From an uncultured Eubacteriales bacterium (GTDB lineage Bacteria; Bacillota; Clostridia; Peptostreptococcales; Anaerovoracaceae): a DNA stretch of 13,367 nucleotides. Every line of letters begins with the position of its first letter. Within the stretch, counting starts at the first letter, position 1. Below are positions 7,796 through 13,367 of this stretch, piece by piece. Both the position numbers and the translations under genes were made by a program. Under the pieces are notes generated by a model. The model was not told the DNA's origin and did not search any database. It was given only the letters and a program-made list of their open reading frames with translations. The stretch is taken from contig CADCOV010000161.1 in assembly GCA_902803185.1 (NCBI GenBank), positions 1 to 13,367 on the forward strand. The letters are read 5' to 3'.

Positions 7796-8712
7796 TCTGG
7801 CCTAAGAAACTGCTTCCGGGAGCCACGGTGGGCCTGGTGGCCCTGAGCTCCCCGGGCAAAGAGTCCAGGGTCGCCGAGTGCATCGCGGCGACCTGCATGA
7901 TGGGCTACAAGGTGAAGGAAGCGGACAACCTGGCGGAGGACCTCCACGGCCTCTTCGCCGGCAGCGCGAAGGCCCGGGCTGACTCACTGCATCAGATGTT
8001 CGCGGATCCGGACGTGGACGCGATCTGGTGCATCCGGGGCGGGGACGGCAGCAGCCGGGTCATGCAGTACCTGGACTACGACCTGATCCGGGCCAATCCG
8101 AAGCCCTTCATCGGCTACAGCGACATCACGAACTACCTCATCGGGATCAGCCAGAACTGCGGGTTCGTGACCTTCCACGGGCCGATGGTCTCCTCCAACG
8201 TGGTGGACAACTTCGACGAGGAGACGAAGGACTCCTTCTACCGGACCGTGAACGCGGAGGGCGACTTCGAGTTCCTCAATCCTGTGGGGAAGGGGATCGG
8301 CGTCCTGCGGGAGGGCAGGGCATCCGGCCGCATCATCGGCGGCAACCTCTCCCTGGTCTCCGCGACGGTGGGCACGCCTTTCGAGATCGACACGGCCGGG
8401 AACCTTCTCTTCCTGGAGGAGGTGGCGGAGCCGGTCAGCAAGATCGAAAAGTACATGATGCACCTGAAGAACGCCGGCGTCCTCTCCCGGGCGTCCGGGA
8501 TCCTGCTGGGGCAGTTCACGGACATCACCAGGAACTGCGACCCGGACTACGGGGAGCTGGAGTGCATCGCGGAGATCCTGGAGGACGTGGACGTCCCGGT
8601 GTTCACCGGCGTCGAGTCCGGCCACGGATACCCGATGATGACCCTGCCGATCGGCGCGGAGGCGGTGATGGATACGGCGGACCGGTCTCTCAGGATCAAA
8701 GTGGAACGATAA
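7792..8712 (+). CDS. ldcA: LD-carboxypeptidase (peptidase S66, LdcA/YkfA/MccF type)
   Basis: This is a cytoplasmic serine peptidase of family S66, whose members cut the L-D bond between meso-diaminopimelate (or lysine) and D-Ala in murein tetrapeptides. The 306 residues match the family length. The catalytic triad is visible: nucleophile Ser110 in FIGYSDIT, Glu209 in LFLEEV and His278 in SGHGYPMMTLPIG. The RGGDG motif (82-86) carries Asp where many LdcA enzymes have Tyr (RGGYG), as in some clostridial and MccF-like members. MccF-type activity against aminoacyl-nucleotide antibiotics is therefore an alternative, but the neighbours favour peptide degradation. The start overlaps the previous stop (ATGA) behind AAAGGAG, so translation is probably coupled. 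It is the last gene of the peptide-degradation run. Confidence 0.9.
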   Translation: MIWPKKLLPGATVGLVALSSPGKESRVAECIAATCMMGYKVKEADNLAEDLHGLFAGSAKARADSLHQMFADPDVDAIWCIRGGDGSSRVMQYLDYDLIRANPKPFIGYSDITNYLIGISQNCGFVTFHGPMVSSNVVDNFDEETKDSFYRTVNAEGDFEFLNPVGKGIGVLREGRASGRIIGGNLSLVSATVGTPFEIDTAGNLLFLEEVAEPVSKIEKYMMHLKNAGVLSRASGILLGQFTDITRNCDPDYGELECIAEILEDVDVPVFTGVESGHGYPMMTLPIGAEAVMDTADRSLRIKVER

Positions 8713-8714
8713 CA

Positions 8715-8743
8715 TTTACTTTCCCTCAGAAAAGCGATAAAAT
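8715..8743 (+). promoter_or_regulatory. Putative sigma-A promoter for the SPFH/zinc-ribbon genes
   Basis: TTTACT (8715-8720) and TAAAAT (8738-8743) are separated by exactly 17 bases, matching consensus at 4/6 and 5/6 positions. The pair starts three bases after the ldcA stop, in an AT-rich gap between GC-rich genes. Initiation would be near 8750, giving a leader of about 75 bases. This would separate the following genes from the peptide operon. Confidence 0.55.
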
Positions 8744-8765
8744 ACAGATAAGTATTGGTAAAAAA

Positions 8766-8790
8766 CCGCGCTGCCGGAGAGGCGGCGCGG
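8766..8790 (+). promoter_or_regulatory. GC-rich leader hairpin before the SPFH gene
   Basis: Arms 8766-8775 and 8781-8790 form a 10-bp stem with one G-U pair and a five-base loop (GGAGA). The + strand tail is CCTATATGTTTT, too interrupted for a strong terminator. On the minus strand the stem is followed by six Ts. It may be a weak terminator for the peptide genes, an attenuator or an mRNA-stabilising leader stem. The ribosome binding site (8811-8816) stays free of it. Confidence 0.5.
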
Positions 8791-8823
8791 CCTATATGTT
8801 TTGTCTGTGAAAGGAGATTCACT

Positions 8824-10038
8824 ATGGGATTGATTCAGGCAGCGCTCAGCGCAGCACAGAGCACACTGGCTGACCAGTGGAAGGAATTCTTCTATTGCGA
8901 CGCGATGGACAGCGATGTCCTGGTGACCCGCGGCAGAAAGCGGATCAGCGGCCTCTCCTCCAACCGGTACGGCAACGACAACATCATCACCAGCGGCTCC
9001 GGCATCGCCGTGGCGGACGGCCAGTGCATGATCATCGTGGATCAGGGCAAGATCGTCGAAGTCTGCGCCCAGCCGGGCGAGTACACCTATGACGCCTCCT
9101 CCGAGCCGAGCATCTTCACCGGCAGCCTGGGCGAGGCGATCCACATGACCTTCGAGCGGATCGGCAAGCGGTTCGTCTACGGCGGCGACGCCGGCAAGGA
9201 CCAGAGGGTCTATTACTTCAACACCAAGGAACTGACGGACAATAAGTTCGGCACCCCGAACCCGATCCCGTTCCGCGTGGTGGACAACAAGATCGGCCTG
9301 GACGTGGACGTCTCCGTCCGCTGCTCCGGCGTCTATTCCTACAGGATCGCGGACCCGCTGCTGTTCTACACCAATGTCTGCGGCAACGTGGCGAACGAGT
9401 TCACGAGGGATGACATCCAGGCTCAGCTCAAGACCGAGTTCATCAGCGCCCTGGCTCCGGCCTTCGGCCGCCTCTCCGACCTGGAGATCCGTCCGAACCA
9501 GCTCTCCAACCACAACGCCGAGATCGAGAAGGCGATGAACGAGCAGCTGTCCCAGAAGTGGGGCGAGCTCCGCGGCCTCGAGGTCGTCTCCGTCGCCCTG
9601 AACCCGGTGACCCTGCCGGAGGAGGACGCTGAACGCATCAAGAACGCCCAGATGGCGGCCATCAACAAAGACCCGAACATGGCGGCAGCCACCCTCGTCG
9701 GCGCCCAGGCGGACGCGATGAGAGAAGCGGCCAAGAACGATGCCGGCGCGATGACCGGCTTCATGGGCATGGGCATGGCCCAGGCGGCGGGCGGCGCCAA
9801 CGCCGAGTCCCTCTTTGCCATGGGCGCCCAGAAGACGCCTGCCCCGGCAGCCCCGGCGGTCTCGCCGGCAGCGGAAGCGGTGGGCTGGACCTGCCCGACC
9901 TGCGGCCAGGTGAACACCGGCAACTTCTGCGGCAACTGCGGCAGCGCCAAGCCGGCCCCGGCGAAGTGGACCTGCCCGGTCTGCGGCCAGGAGAACACCG
10001 GCAACTTCTGCGGCAACTGCGGCGCGAAGAGACCTTAG
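8824..10038 (+). CDS. ydjI: SPFH-domain protein with two C-terminal zinc ribbons (YdjI-like)
   Basis: This is an SPFH (stomatin/flotillin-like) family protein of the type often annotated 'virion core protein'. The Bacillus subtilis relative YdjI works with YdjG, YdjH and the PspA paralogue YdjF at the membrane. The SPFH part spans about residues 20-300. A Met/Gly/Ala-rich linker follows, then two zinc ribbons: Cys357/360/369/372 and Cys384/387/396/399, each CX2C-X8-CX2C. No signal peptide or membrane helix is visible, so it is probably a peripheral scaffold. ATG 8824 is chosen because AAGGAG lies at 8811-8816 with a seven-base gap and the protein then begins with the usual MGLIQA-type helix. 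An in-frame TTG at 8755 would read through the leader hairpin. It is 404 residues long and 49 bases ahead of the next member of the set. Confidence 0.88.
   Translation: MGLIQAALSAAQSTLADQWKEFFYCDAMDSDVLVTRGRKRISGLSSNRYGNDNIITSGSGIAVADGQCMIIVDQGKIVEVCAQPGEYTYDASSEPSIFTGSLGEAIHMTFERIGKRFVYGGDAGKDQRVYYFNTKELTDNKFGTPNPIPFRVVDNKIGLDVDVSVRCSGVYSYRIADPLLFYTNVCGNVANEFTRDDIQAQLKTEFISALAPAFGRLSDLEIRPNQLSNHNAEIEKAMNEQLSQKWGELRGLEVVSVALNPVTLPEEDAERIKNAQMAAINKDPNMAAATLVGAQADAMREAAKNDAGAMTGFMGMGMAQAAGGANAESLFAMGAQKTPAPAAPAVSPAAEAVGWTCPTCGQVNTGNFCGNCGSAKPAPAKWTCPVCGQENTGNFCGNCGAKRP
9886..10023 (+). repeat. Tandem 57-bp repeat encoding two zinc ribbons
   Basis: Units at 9886-9942 and 9967-10023 match at 54 of 57 bases. 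The unit offset is 81 bases, with a 24-base spacer encoding a short Ala/Pro/Lys linker. Each unit encodes one WTCPxCGQxNTGNFCGNCG ribbon. All three differences change residues (Thr to Val by two changes, Val to Glu by one). This points to a recent in-frame duplication or to continuing gene conversion. Confidence 0.85.
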
Positions 10039-10087
10039 CGCCCGGCGCGGGAACGCAGGACCCTCAAGCGGAAGGAGTTGATGCGTA

Positions 10088-11185
10088 TTGGCAGCATTAC
10101 AAGAATATAAATGTCCTTGCTGCGGCGGCGCGATCCGCTGGGACAGCGCCGCCCAGAAGCTGAAGTGCCCGTACTGCGACACCGAGTTCGACGTGGGGAC
10201 CCTTCAGCAGTTCAGCCTGGAGCAGGAGAAGAACGAAGAGGCAGCGGACGAGGGAATCACCCTGGACGGGGAAGCCGGCACCGAGTGGTCCGGCACCGAG
10301 ACCGCGGGGCTCAGGGCCTACGTCTGCGAATCCTGCGGCGGCGAGATCATCGCCGACGAGAACATGGCCTCCACCTCCTGCCCGTACTGCGGCAACGCGG
10401 TGGTGGTCCCGTCCCAGTTCCGGGGCATCCTGCGCCCGGACCTGGTGATCCCGTTCAAGGTGGACAAGAAAGCGGCGAAGGAGGGGCTGCGCCGGCATAT
10501 GCAGGGCAAGAAGCTCCTGCCGAACGTCTTCAAGAGCGAGAACCACATCGATGAGATCAAGGGCGTCTACGTGCCGTTCTGGCTCTTCAGCGCCTCCACC
10601 GAGGCGGACGCCAACTACACCGGCACCATGGTCCACGCCTGGTCTGACCGGGACAACAACTACACCGAGACCAGCTATTTCTCCGTCACGAGGGAGGCGA
10701 CGCTGCAGTTCGCCAACCTGGCCATCGACGGCTCCAGCAAGATGGACGACGACCTGATGGACTCCATCGGTCCCTTCGATTTTTCGGAGGCCAGGGCCTT
10801 CAGCACCGACTATCTGGCGGGCTACCTGACGGACAAATACGACGTGGACGCAGGTGAGAGCGTGGGCAGGGCCAACGAGCGGATCCGCCACACCACCCGG
10901 CAGATGATGGCGCAGACGGTGAACGGCTACGCTAACGTCACCGAGAACCGGTGCAACATCCGGATCCACAACGCCAACGCCAAATACGCCCTGTACCCGG
11001 TCTGGGTGCTGAACACCAGGTGGCGGGGGGACATCTACACCTTCGCCATGAACGGCCAGACCGGCAAGTTCATCGGGAACCTCCCGGCGGACAAGAGCAA
11101 GATCGGCAAGATGTTCTTCGGCATCATGGCGGGCACGGCGGCGGTGGTCATGGGACTGTCCTACGCCATGTGGGCGTTTTTCTAG
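10088..11185 (+). CDS. ydjG: Double zinc-ribbon, tail-anchored membrane protein (YdjG-like)
   Basis: This 365-residue protein has two zinc ribbons near its N terminus: Cys9/Cys12 with Cys27/Cys30, and Cys80/Cys83 with Cys98/Cys101. They are separated by an acidic Glu/Asp-rich linker. A globular middle part follows, then a hydrophobic C-terminal helix (about 342-365) that should anchor it in the membrane with the ribbons in the cytoplasm. Domain order and neighbours match Bacillus subtilis YdjG, which helps recruit PspA-type proteins together with YdjH and YdjI. TTG 10088 is taken as the start: AAGGAG lies at 10072-10077, an in-frame TGA occurs at 10079-10081, and the ATG at 10081 is out of frame. 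The zinc ribbons resemble those of archaeal/eukaryotic TFIIB and primase annotations, but nothing else supports a DNA-related role. Confidence 0.82.
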   Translation: MAALQEYKCPCCGGAIRWDSAAQKLKCPYCDTEFDVGTLQQFSLEQEKNEEAADEGITLDGEAGTEWSGTETAGLRAYVCESCGGEIIADENMASTSCPYCGNAVVVPSQFRGILRPDLVIPFKVDKKAAKEGLRRHMQGKKLLPNVFKSENHIDEIKGVYVPFWLFSASTEADANYTGTMVHAWSDRDNNYTETSYFSVTREATLQFANLAIDGSSKMDDDLMDSIGPFDFSEARAFSTDYLAGYLTDKYDVDAGESVGRANERIRHTTRQMMAQTVNGYANVTENRCNIRIHNANAKYALYPVWVLNTRWRGDIYTFAMNGQTGKFIGNLPADKSKIGKMFFGIMAGTAAVVMGLSYAMWAFF

Positions 11186-11195
11186 GAGGTGCGGT

Positions 11196-12050
11196 ATGAA
11201 GATGAAACGACATGCCGCGCGGCTCGGCCTTTTGATCGCCGCACTCCTGGTATTGACCGCCCTCTTCGGGACCGGCTCCGCGCTGGCGGAGGGCACCCGG
11301 GTGGTGGACGGCGCCGACATCCTGACGGATTACGAAGAAGACCTGCTCCTCGCCCAGCTGGACGAGATCAGCGAACGGCAGGATTTTGACATCCTGGTGC
11401 TGACGACGAACAGCCTGGACGGCAAGACCGCCGAAGCCTACGCCGACGATTTCTGGGATCAGAACGGCTACGGCTACGGCGCTGACCGGGACGGCGCCAT
11501 GTTCCTCATCAGCATGGAGGAGGACATGTACGGCCAGAGAGACTGGCACATCGGCACCAGCGGCTACGGCATCACGGCGCTGACGGATTACGGCATGGAC
11601 AAGATGGCGGACGCGATGCTGCCTTATCTGAGGCAGTGGGATTTCTACGGCGCCGCTTCCACCTTTGCCGAGATGACGGATGAGTACGTGACCCTGGCCA
11701 GGCAGGGAACGCCGGTGGACCAGGGCAGCGAGCCGAAGCCGGATTATCCTTGGTACGCGGCACTCCTGGCGGCATTGGGCCTGGGCGGCGTCGCGGGCGG
11801 CGCTGTGACCGGCGGCTACCGCAAGGAGCTCAAGACGGTCTACAAACATCACTATGCGGAAGATTATTATGTGAAGGACAGCTTCCGGCTGAACCGGCAC
11901 ACCTCGAGGGATCTGTTCCTCTATCGGAACGTGGTCAGGACACCGCGTCCGAAGGTGGAGCACCAGGACCACGGCGGGCACGGCGGCGGAAGCACGATCC
12001 ACACGTCCGGCGGCGGGTTCACCCACGGCGGGCACTCAGGTAAGTTTTAG
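11196..12050 (+). CDS. ydjH: TPM-domain membrane protein (YdjH-like)
   Basis: This 284-residue protein has a cleavable-looking signal peptide (basic start, hydrophobic core, ALA at 29-31). A TPM domain (about 36-168) follows with the family landmarks: VVDGADIL near its start, the DILVLTT strand, the DRDGAMFLIS strand and GYG at 123-125. A transmembrane helix at about 186-206 follows a Pro-rich linker. The C-terminal region is basic and ends in a Gly/His/Ser tail (HGGHSGKF), a frequent feature of these proteins. The TPM domain should face outward and the tail inward. The gene starts 11 bases after ydjG, with AGGAGGT at 11184-11190 overlapping that stop. With the two preceding genes it forms the YdjGHI-type set. 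TPM proteins have been tied to phosphatase activity or photosystem repair elsewhere; the role here is unproven. Confidence 0.84.
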   Translation: MKMKRHAARLGLLIAALLVLTALFGTGSALAEGTRVVDGADILTDYEEDLLLAQLDEISERQDFDILVLTTNSLDGKTAEAYADDFWDQNGYGYGADRDGAMFLISMEEDMYGQRDWHIGTSGYGITALTDYGMDKMADAMLPYLRQWDFYGAASTFAEMTDEYVTLARQGTPVDQGSEPKPDYPWYAALLAALGLGGVAGGAVTGGYRKELKTVYKHHYAEDYYVKDSFRLNRHTSRDLFLYRNVVRTPRPKVEHQDHGGHGGGSTIHTSGGGFTHGGHSGKF

Positions 12051-12059
12051 AGTTAGAGA

Positions 12060-12710
12060 ATGAAATACGATCTGGTCATCTTTGATATGGACGGGACGGT
12101 CCTGGACAGTCTGACGGACCTGGCGGCGGCGATGAACCGGGCGCTCAGGGAGAGCGGCCTGCCGGAGCGGTCCCGGGAGGATTTGAAAAACGCTTTGGGA
12201 AAGGGCGCCCGCTGGTTCGCGGACCACGCGGCGCCGGAGGATGCTGCCCCGCAGCAGAAGGAGGAGGTCTACCAGCGGTTCATCCGCTTCTACGACGGCA
12301 ACAACGCGGTCCACACCGCGCCCTATCCGGGGATCCCGGAGCTCCTTCGGGAACTCAGGGCGGCGGGCGTCAAGACCGCGGTGGTCTCCAACAAGATGGA
12401 CCCGGCGGCCAGGGCGCTGAGCGAGCGCCACTTCGGCCCGCTGATGGACATCGCCGTGGGAGAGCGGAAGGGCGTCCGGAGAAAGCCGGCCCCCGACGCG
12501 GTGCTGGAGGTCCTGAAGGAACTCGATACGGCGCCGGAGCGGGCGGTCTACGTGGGCGATTCCGAGGTGGACGTCGAGACCGGCCGGAACGCGGGGATGG
12601 ACGTCATCAGCGTGACCTGGGGCTACCGGGACAAAGCGGTCCTCGAGGCCGCCGGCGGCACCTGCTTCGCCGCGGACGCGGCGGAGCTGAAAAAGCAGCT
12701 CGGTTTCTAA
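12060..12710 (+). CDS. HAD superfamily phosphatase, phosphoglycolate phosphatase-like
   Basis: This is a haloacid-dehalogenase-type phosphatase of 216 residues with all four motifs. Motif I is DMDGT with nucleophile Asp9 and acid/base Asp11. Motif II is Ser110 in VVSNK. Motif III is Lys142 in RKPAPDAV. Motif IV is GDSEVDVE with Asp167 and Asp171 for magnesium. A helical cap (about 18-85) fits subfamily I (Gph, PgmB, PpaX). The sequence is nearest to phosphoglycolate phosphatase-type proteins, but substrates in this family cannot be predicted reliably. It starts only nine bases after ydjH and has a weak ribosome binding site (TTAGAGA), so it is probably translated by coupling. Nothing shows a functional link to the membrane genes beyond co-transcription. 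A strong hairpin follows. Confidence 0.88.
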   Translation: MKYDLVIFDMDGTVLDSLTDLAAAMNRALRESGLPERSREDLKNALGKGARWFADHAAPEDAAPQQKEEVYQRFIRFYDGNNAVHTAPYPGIPELLRELRAAGVKTAVVSNKMDPAARALSERHFGPLMDIAVGERKGVRRKPAPDAVLEVLKELDTAPERAVYVGDSEVDVETGRNAGMDVISVTWGYRDKAVLEAAGGTCFAADAAELKKQLGF

Positions 12711-12727
12711 ACCAAACAAAAGCAAAG

Positions 12728-12754
12728 AGATCCCGGTGCGGCGCACCGGGATCT
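12728..12754. terminator. Bidirectional terminator between convergent genes
   Basis: Perfect 12-bp arms at 12728-12739 and 12743-12754 enclose a three-base loop (GGC). An outer GCAA/TTGC pairing extends the stem past a two-base bulge. It lies 18 bases after the HAD gene stop and 16 bases past the end of the minus-strand gene. The minus-strand tail (CTCTTTGCTTTTGTTT) is more T-rich than the + strand tail, so it probably serves both genes and is stronger for the minus one. Confidence 0.82.
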
Positions 12755-12769
12755 TTGCATGTCAGATAT

Positions 12770-13159
12770 TTATTTCTTCTGTTTGGACTTCATCTGCTCG
12801 TCGACGTAGAGCTCGATCCTCTTCTGGCGGATCTCAGCCTGCTTTTCCTTGAAGAAGTCCAGCATCTCGGACTCGATGCGGCTGCGCATCTCCTCCAGGG
12901 TCGCGTCCTTGGCGTCCGCCTTGACTACCTCGGCGGCCTGCTCATAGGATGCTTCCAGGAAGACGTCCTCCTTGGAGGTCTCGGCGCTGATGAAGGCGTC
13001 GATCTCGACGCTGTCCAGGTCAACGGCTTCCTTCAGGATGTAATCGACCATCTTGGACTTGATCTCATCGTCTGCATTATCTGTCTGGTTGGCGTTTACG
13101 GCCTTGGTCTGCAGCGCTGCGGCAAAGGCGGCCTGCAACAGTTTTTCTTTCTCGTTCAT
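12770..13159 (-). CDS. Hypothetical charged helical protein, 129 residues
   Basis: I do not recognise this protein. It has 129 residues, no cysteine, no signal peptide and no membrane segment. It is rich in Glu, Lys, Asp and Ala. The pattern suggests long amphipathic helices, with a likely coiled coil from about residue 78 to 125 and a Lys-rich end (KSKQKK). A polar Asn/Gln/Asp patch near 23-32 may be a loop. ATG at 13159-13157 is chosen over an in-frame ATG at 13192 because AAGGAGG (13173-13167) sits seven bases before it and the upstream start would leave no leader. It is the only minus-strand gene and has its own promoter and terminator. A cytoplasmic structural or adaptor role is possible, but no function can be given. 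Confidence 0.75.
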   Translation of the reverse strand: MNEKEKLLQAAFAAALQTKAVNANQTDNADDEIKSKMVDYILKEAVDLDSVEIDAFISAETSKEDVFLEASYEQAAEVVKADAKDATLEEMRSRIESEMLDFFKEKQAEIRQKRIELYVDEQMKSKQKK

Positions 13160-13177
13160 GACGACTCCTCCTTGCGT

Positions 13178-13192
13178 ATGGGTGATTCCCAT
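13178..13192 (-). promoter_or_regulatory. Small leader hairpin upstream of the 129-residue gene
   Basis: ATGGG/CCCAT arms with a five-base loop lie between the predicted transcription start and the ribosome binding site (13167-13173) of the minus-strand gene. The five-bp stem ends five bases short of that site. It is weak alone and may only protect the mRNA 5' end. Confidence 0.3.
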
Positions 13193-13200
13193 CTATTGGT

Positions 13201-13229
13201 ATTATACCACCATTTACAGAGATTAACAA
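13201..13229 (-). promoter_or_regulatory. Extended -10 promoter of the 129-residue gene
   Basis: Reading the minus strand, TTGTTA (13229-13224) is followed after 17 bases by a perfect TATAAT (13206-13201) preceded by TGG, giving an extended -10. Initiation would be near 13194, about 35 bases before the start codon. The position, spacing and matched ribosome binding site make this one of the best promoters in the window. Confidence 0.75.
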
Positions 13230-13234
13230 AATAA

Positions 13235-13310
13235 TGAACAAAAACGTGGGAATATGTGTGACCACGAACCTTGTTCGGCTGAACATCCGCAAACCCGCAA
13301 ATGAACAAGG
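13235..13310. repeat. Cluster of GAAC/GTTC inverted repeats
   Basis: TGAACA occurs at 13235, 13280 and 13302, with the inverse TGTTC at 13272-13276. They create nested palindromes: CGAAC-CTT-GTTCG (13265-13277), TGTTC-GGCT-GAACA (13272-13285), and CCTTGTTC paired with GAACAAGG (13269-13276 and 13303-13310). The cluster sits between two divergent promoters in a stretch with no gene (13207-13367), so an operator for both is plausible. It lacks the GAAC-N4-GTTC spacing of a Gram-positive LexA box. Confidence 0.4.
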
Positions 13311-13329
13311 CGATATGGCGAATTAAAAC

Positions 13330-13358
13330 TTGGCACTGTCAAATAGTGGGACTATAAT
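13330..13358 (+). promoter_or_regulatory. Near-consensus promoter firing out of the window
   Basis: TTGGCA (13330-13335) and a perfect TATAAT (13353-13358) are 17 bases apart, matching 5/6 and 6/6 consensus positions. Initiation would be near 13365, so the transcribed gene lies beyond the right edge. The spacer holds a small CACT/AGTG inverted repeat (13334-13337 and 13345-13348). Confidence 0.75.
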
Positions 13359-13367
13359 TTTTGATAT

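Noticed and set aside
8755..8823. N-terminal extension of the SPFH protein starting at TTG 8755
   Set aside because: It would translate the leader hairpin and has no ribosome binding site. ATG 8824 has an ideal AAGGAG and gives the usual family N terminus.
12755..13234. A 159-codon + strand ORF opposite the 129-residue gene
   Set aside because: It is Leu/Val/Gly-rich shadow sequence, has no ribosome binding site, and would have to start directly at the terminator. The minus-strand gene has promoter, ribosome binding site and terminator.
13265..13277. LexA (SOS) box
   Set aside because: CGAAC-CTT-GTTCG resembles the Gram-positive LexA site, but the half-sites are three bases apart instead of four and no SOS gene is in view. 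Reported only as a palindrome cluster.

Overview
The window looks like chromosomal DNA from a GC-rich anaerobic member of the Bacillota, probably a Clostridia-type gut or rumen lineage. This rests on strong AGGAGG-type ribosome binding sites, TTG starts on two genes, short intergenic gaps, Bacillus/Clostridium-type gene content and a short lipobox lipoprotein. Genus cannot be assigned from the sequence alone. All genes but the last are on the + strand. There are no tRNA, rRNA, CRISPR or mobile-element signatures.

Region 1 (about 1-5546) is a complete peptide ABC importer: two permeases (dppB, dppC), two ATPases (dppD, dppF) and a substrate-binding lipoprotein. The genes overlap or nearly touch, and the set ends at a hairpin terminator (5519-5546). 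Region 2 (5602-8712) holds three tightly spaced hydrolases: an M55 D-aminopeptidase, a D-aminoacylase-type amidohydrolase and an S66 LD-carboxypeptidase. All three families act on peptides containing D-amino acids. With the importer they form a plausible unit for taking up and degrading murein stem peptides, comparable in logic to the Bacillus subtilis dpp-ykf region but with a different enzyme set. A perfect extended -10 element overlaps the 5' edge of the terminator and may start a separate transcript for the hydrolases.

Region 3 (8713-12754) has its own promoter-like sequence and a GC-rich leader hairpin. It encodes an SPFH protein with two C-terminal zinc ribbons (YdjI-like), a double zinc-ribbon tail-anchored protein (YdjG-like) and a TPM-domain membrane protein (YdjH-like). 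Together these are the B. subtilis YdjGHI membrane-associated set, here without an adjacent PspA/YdjF gene. A HAD phosphatase follows nine bases later, and a perfect 12-bp hairpin ends the run.

Region 4 (12755-13367) holds a convergent minus-strand gene for a 129-residue, charged, probably helical protein of unknown function, with a strong extended -10 promoter. Upstream lies a gene-free stretch with a cluster of GAAC/GTTC palindromes, then a near-consensus + strand promoter that fires out of the window.
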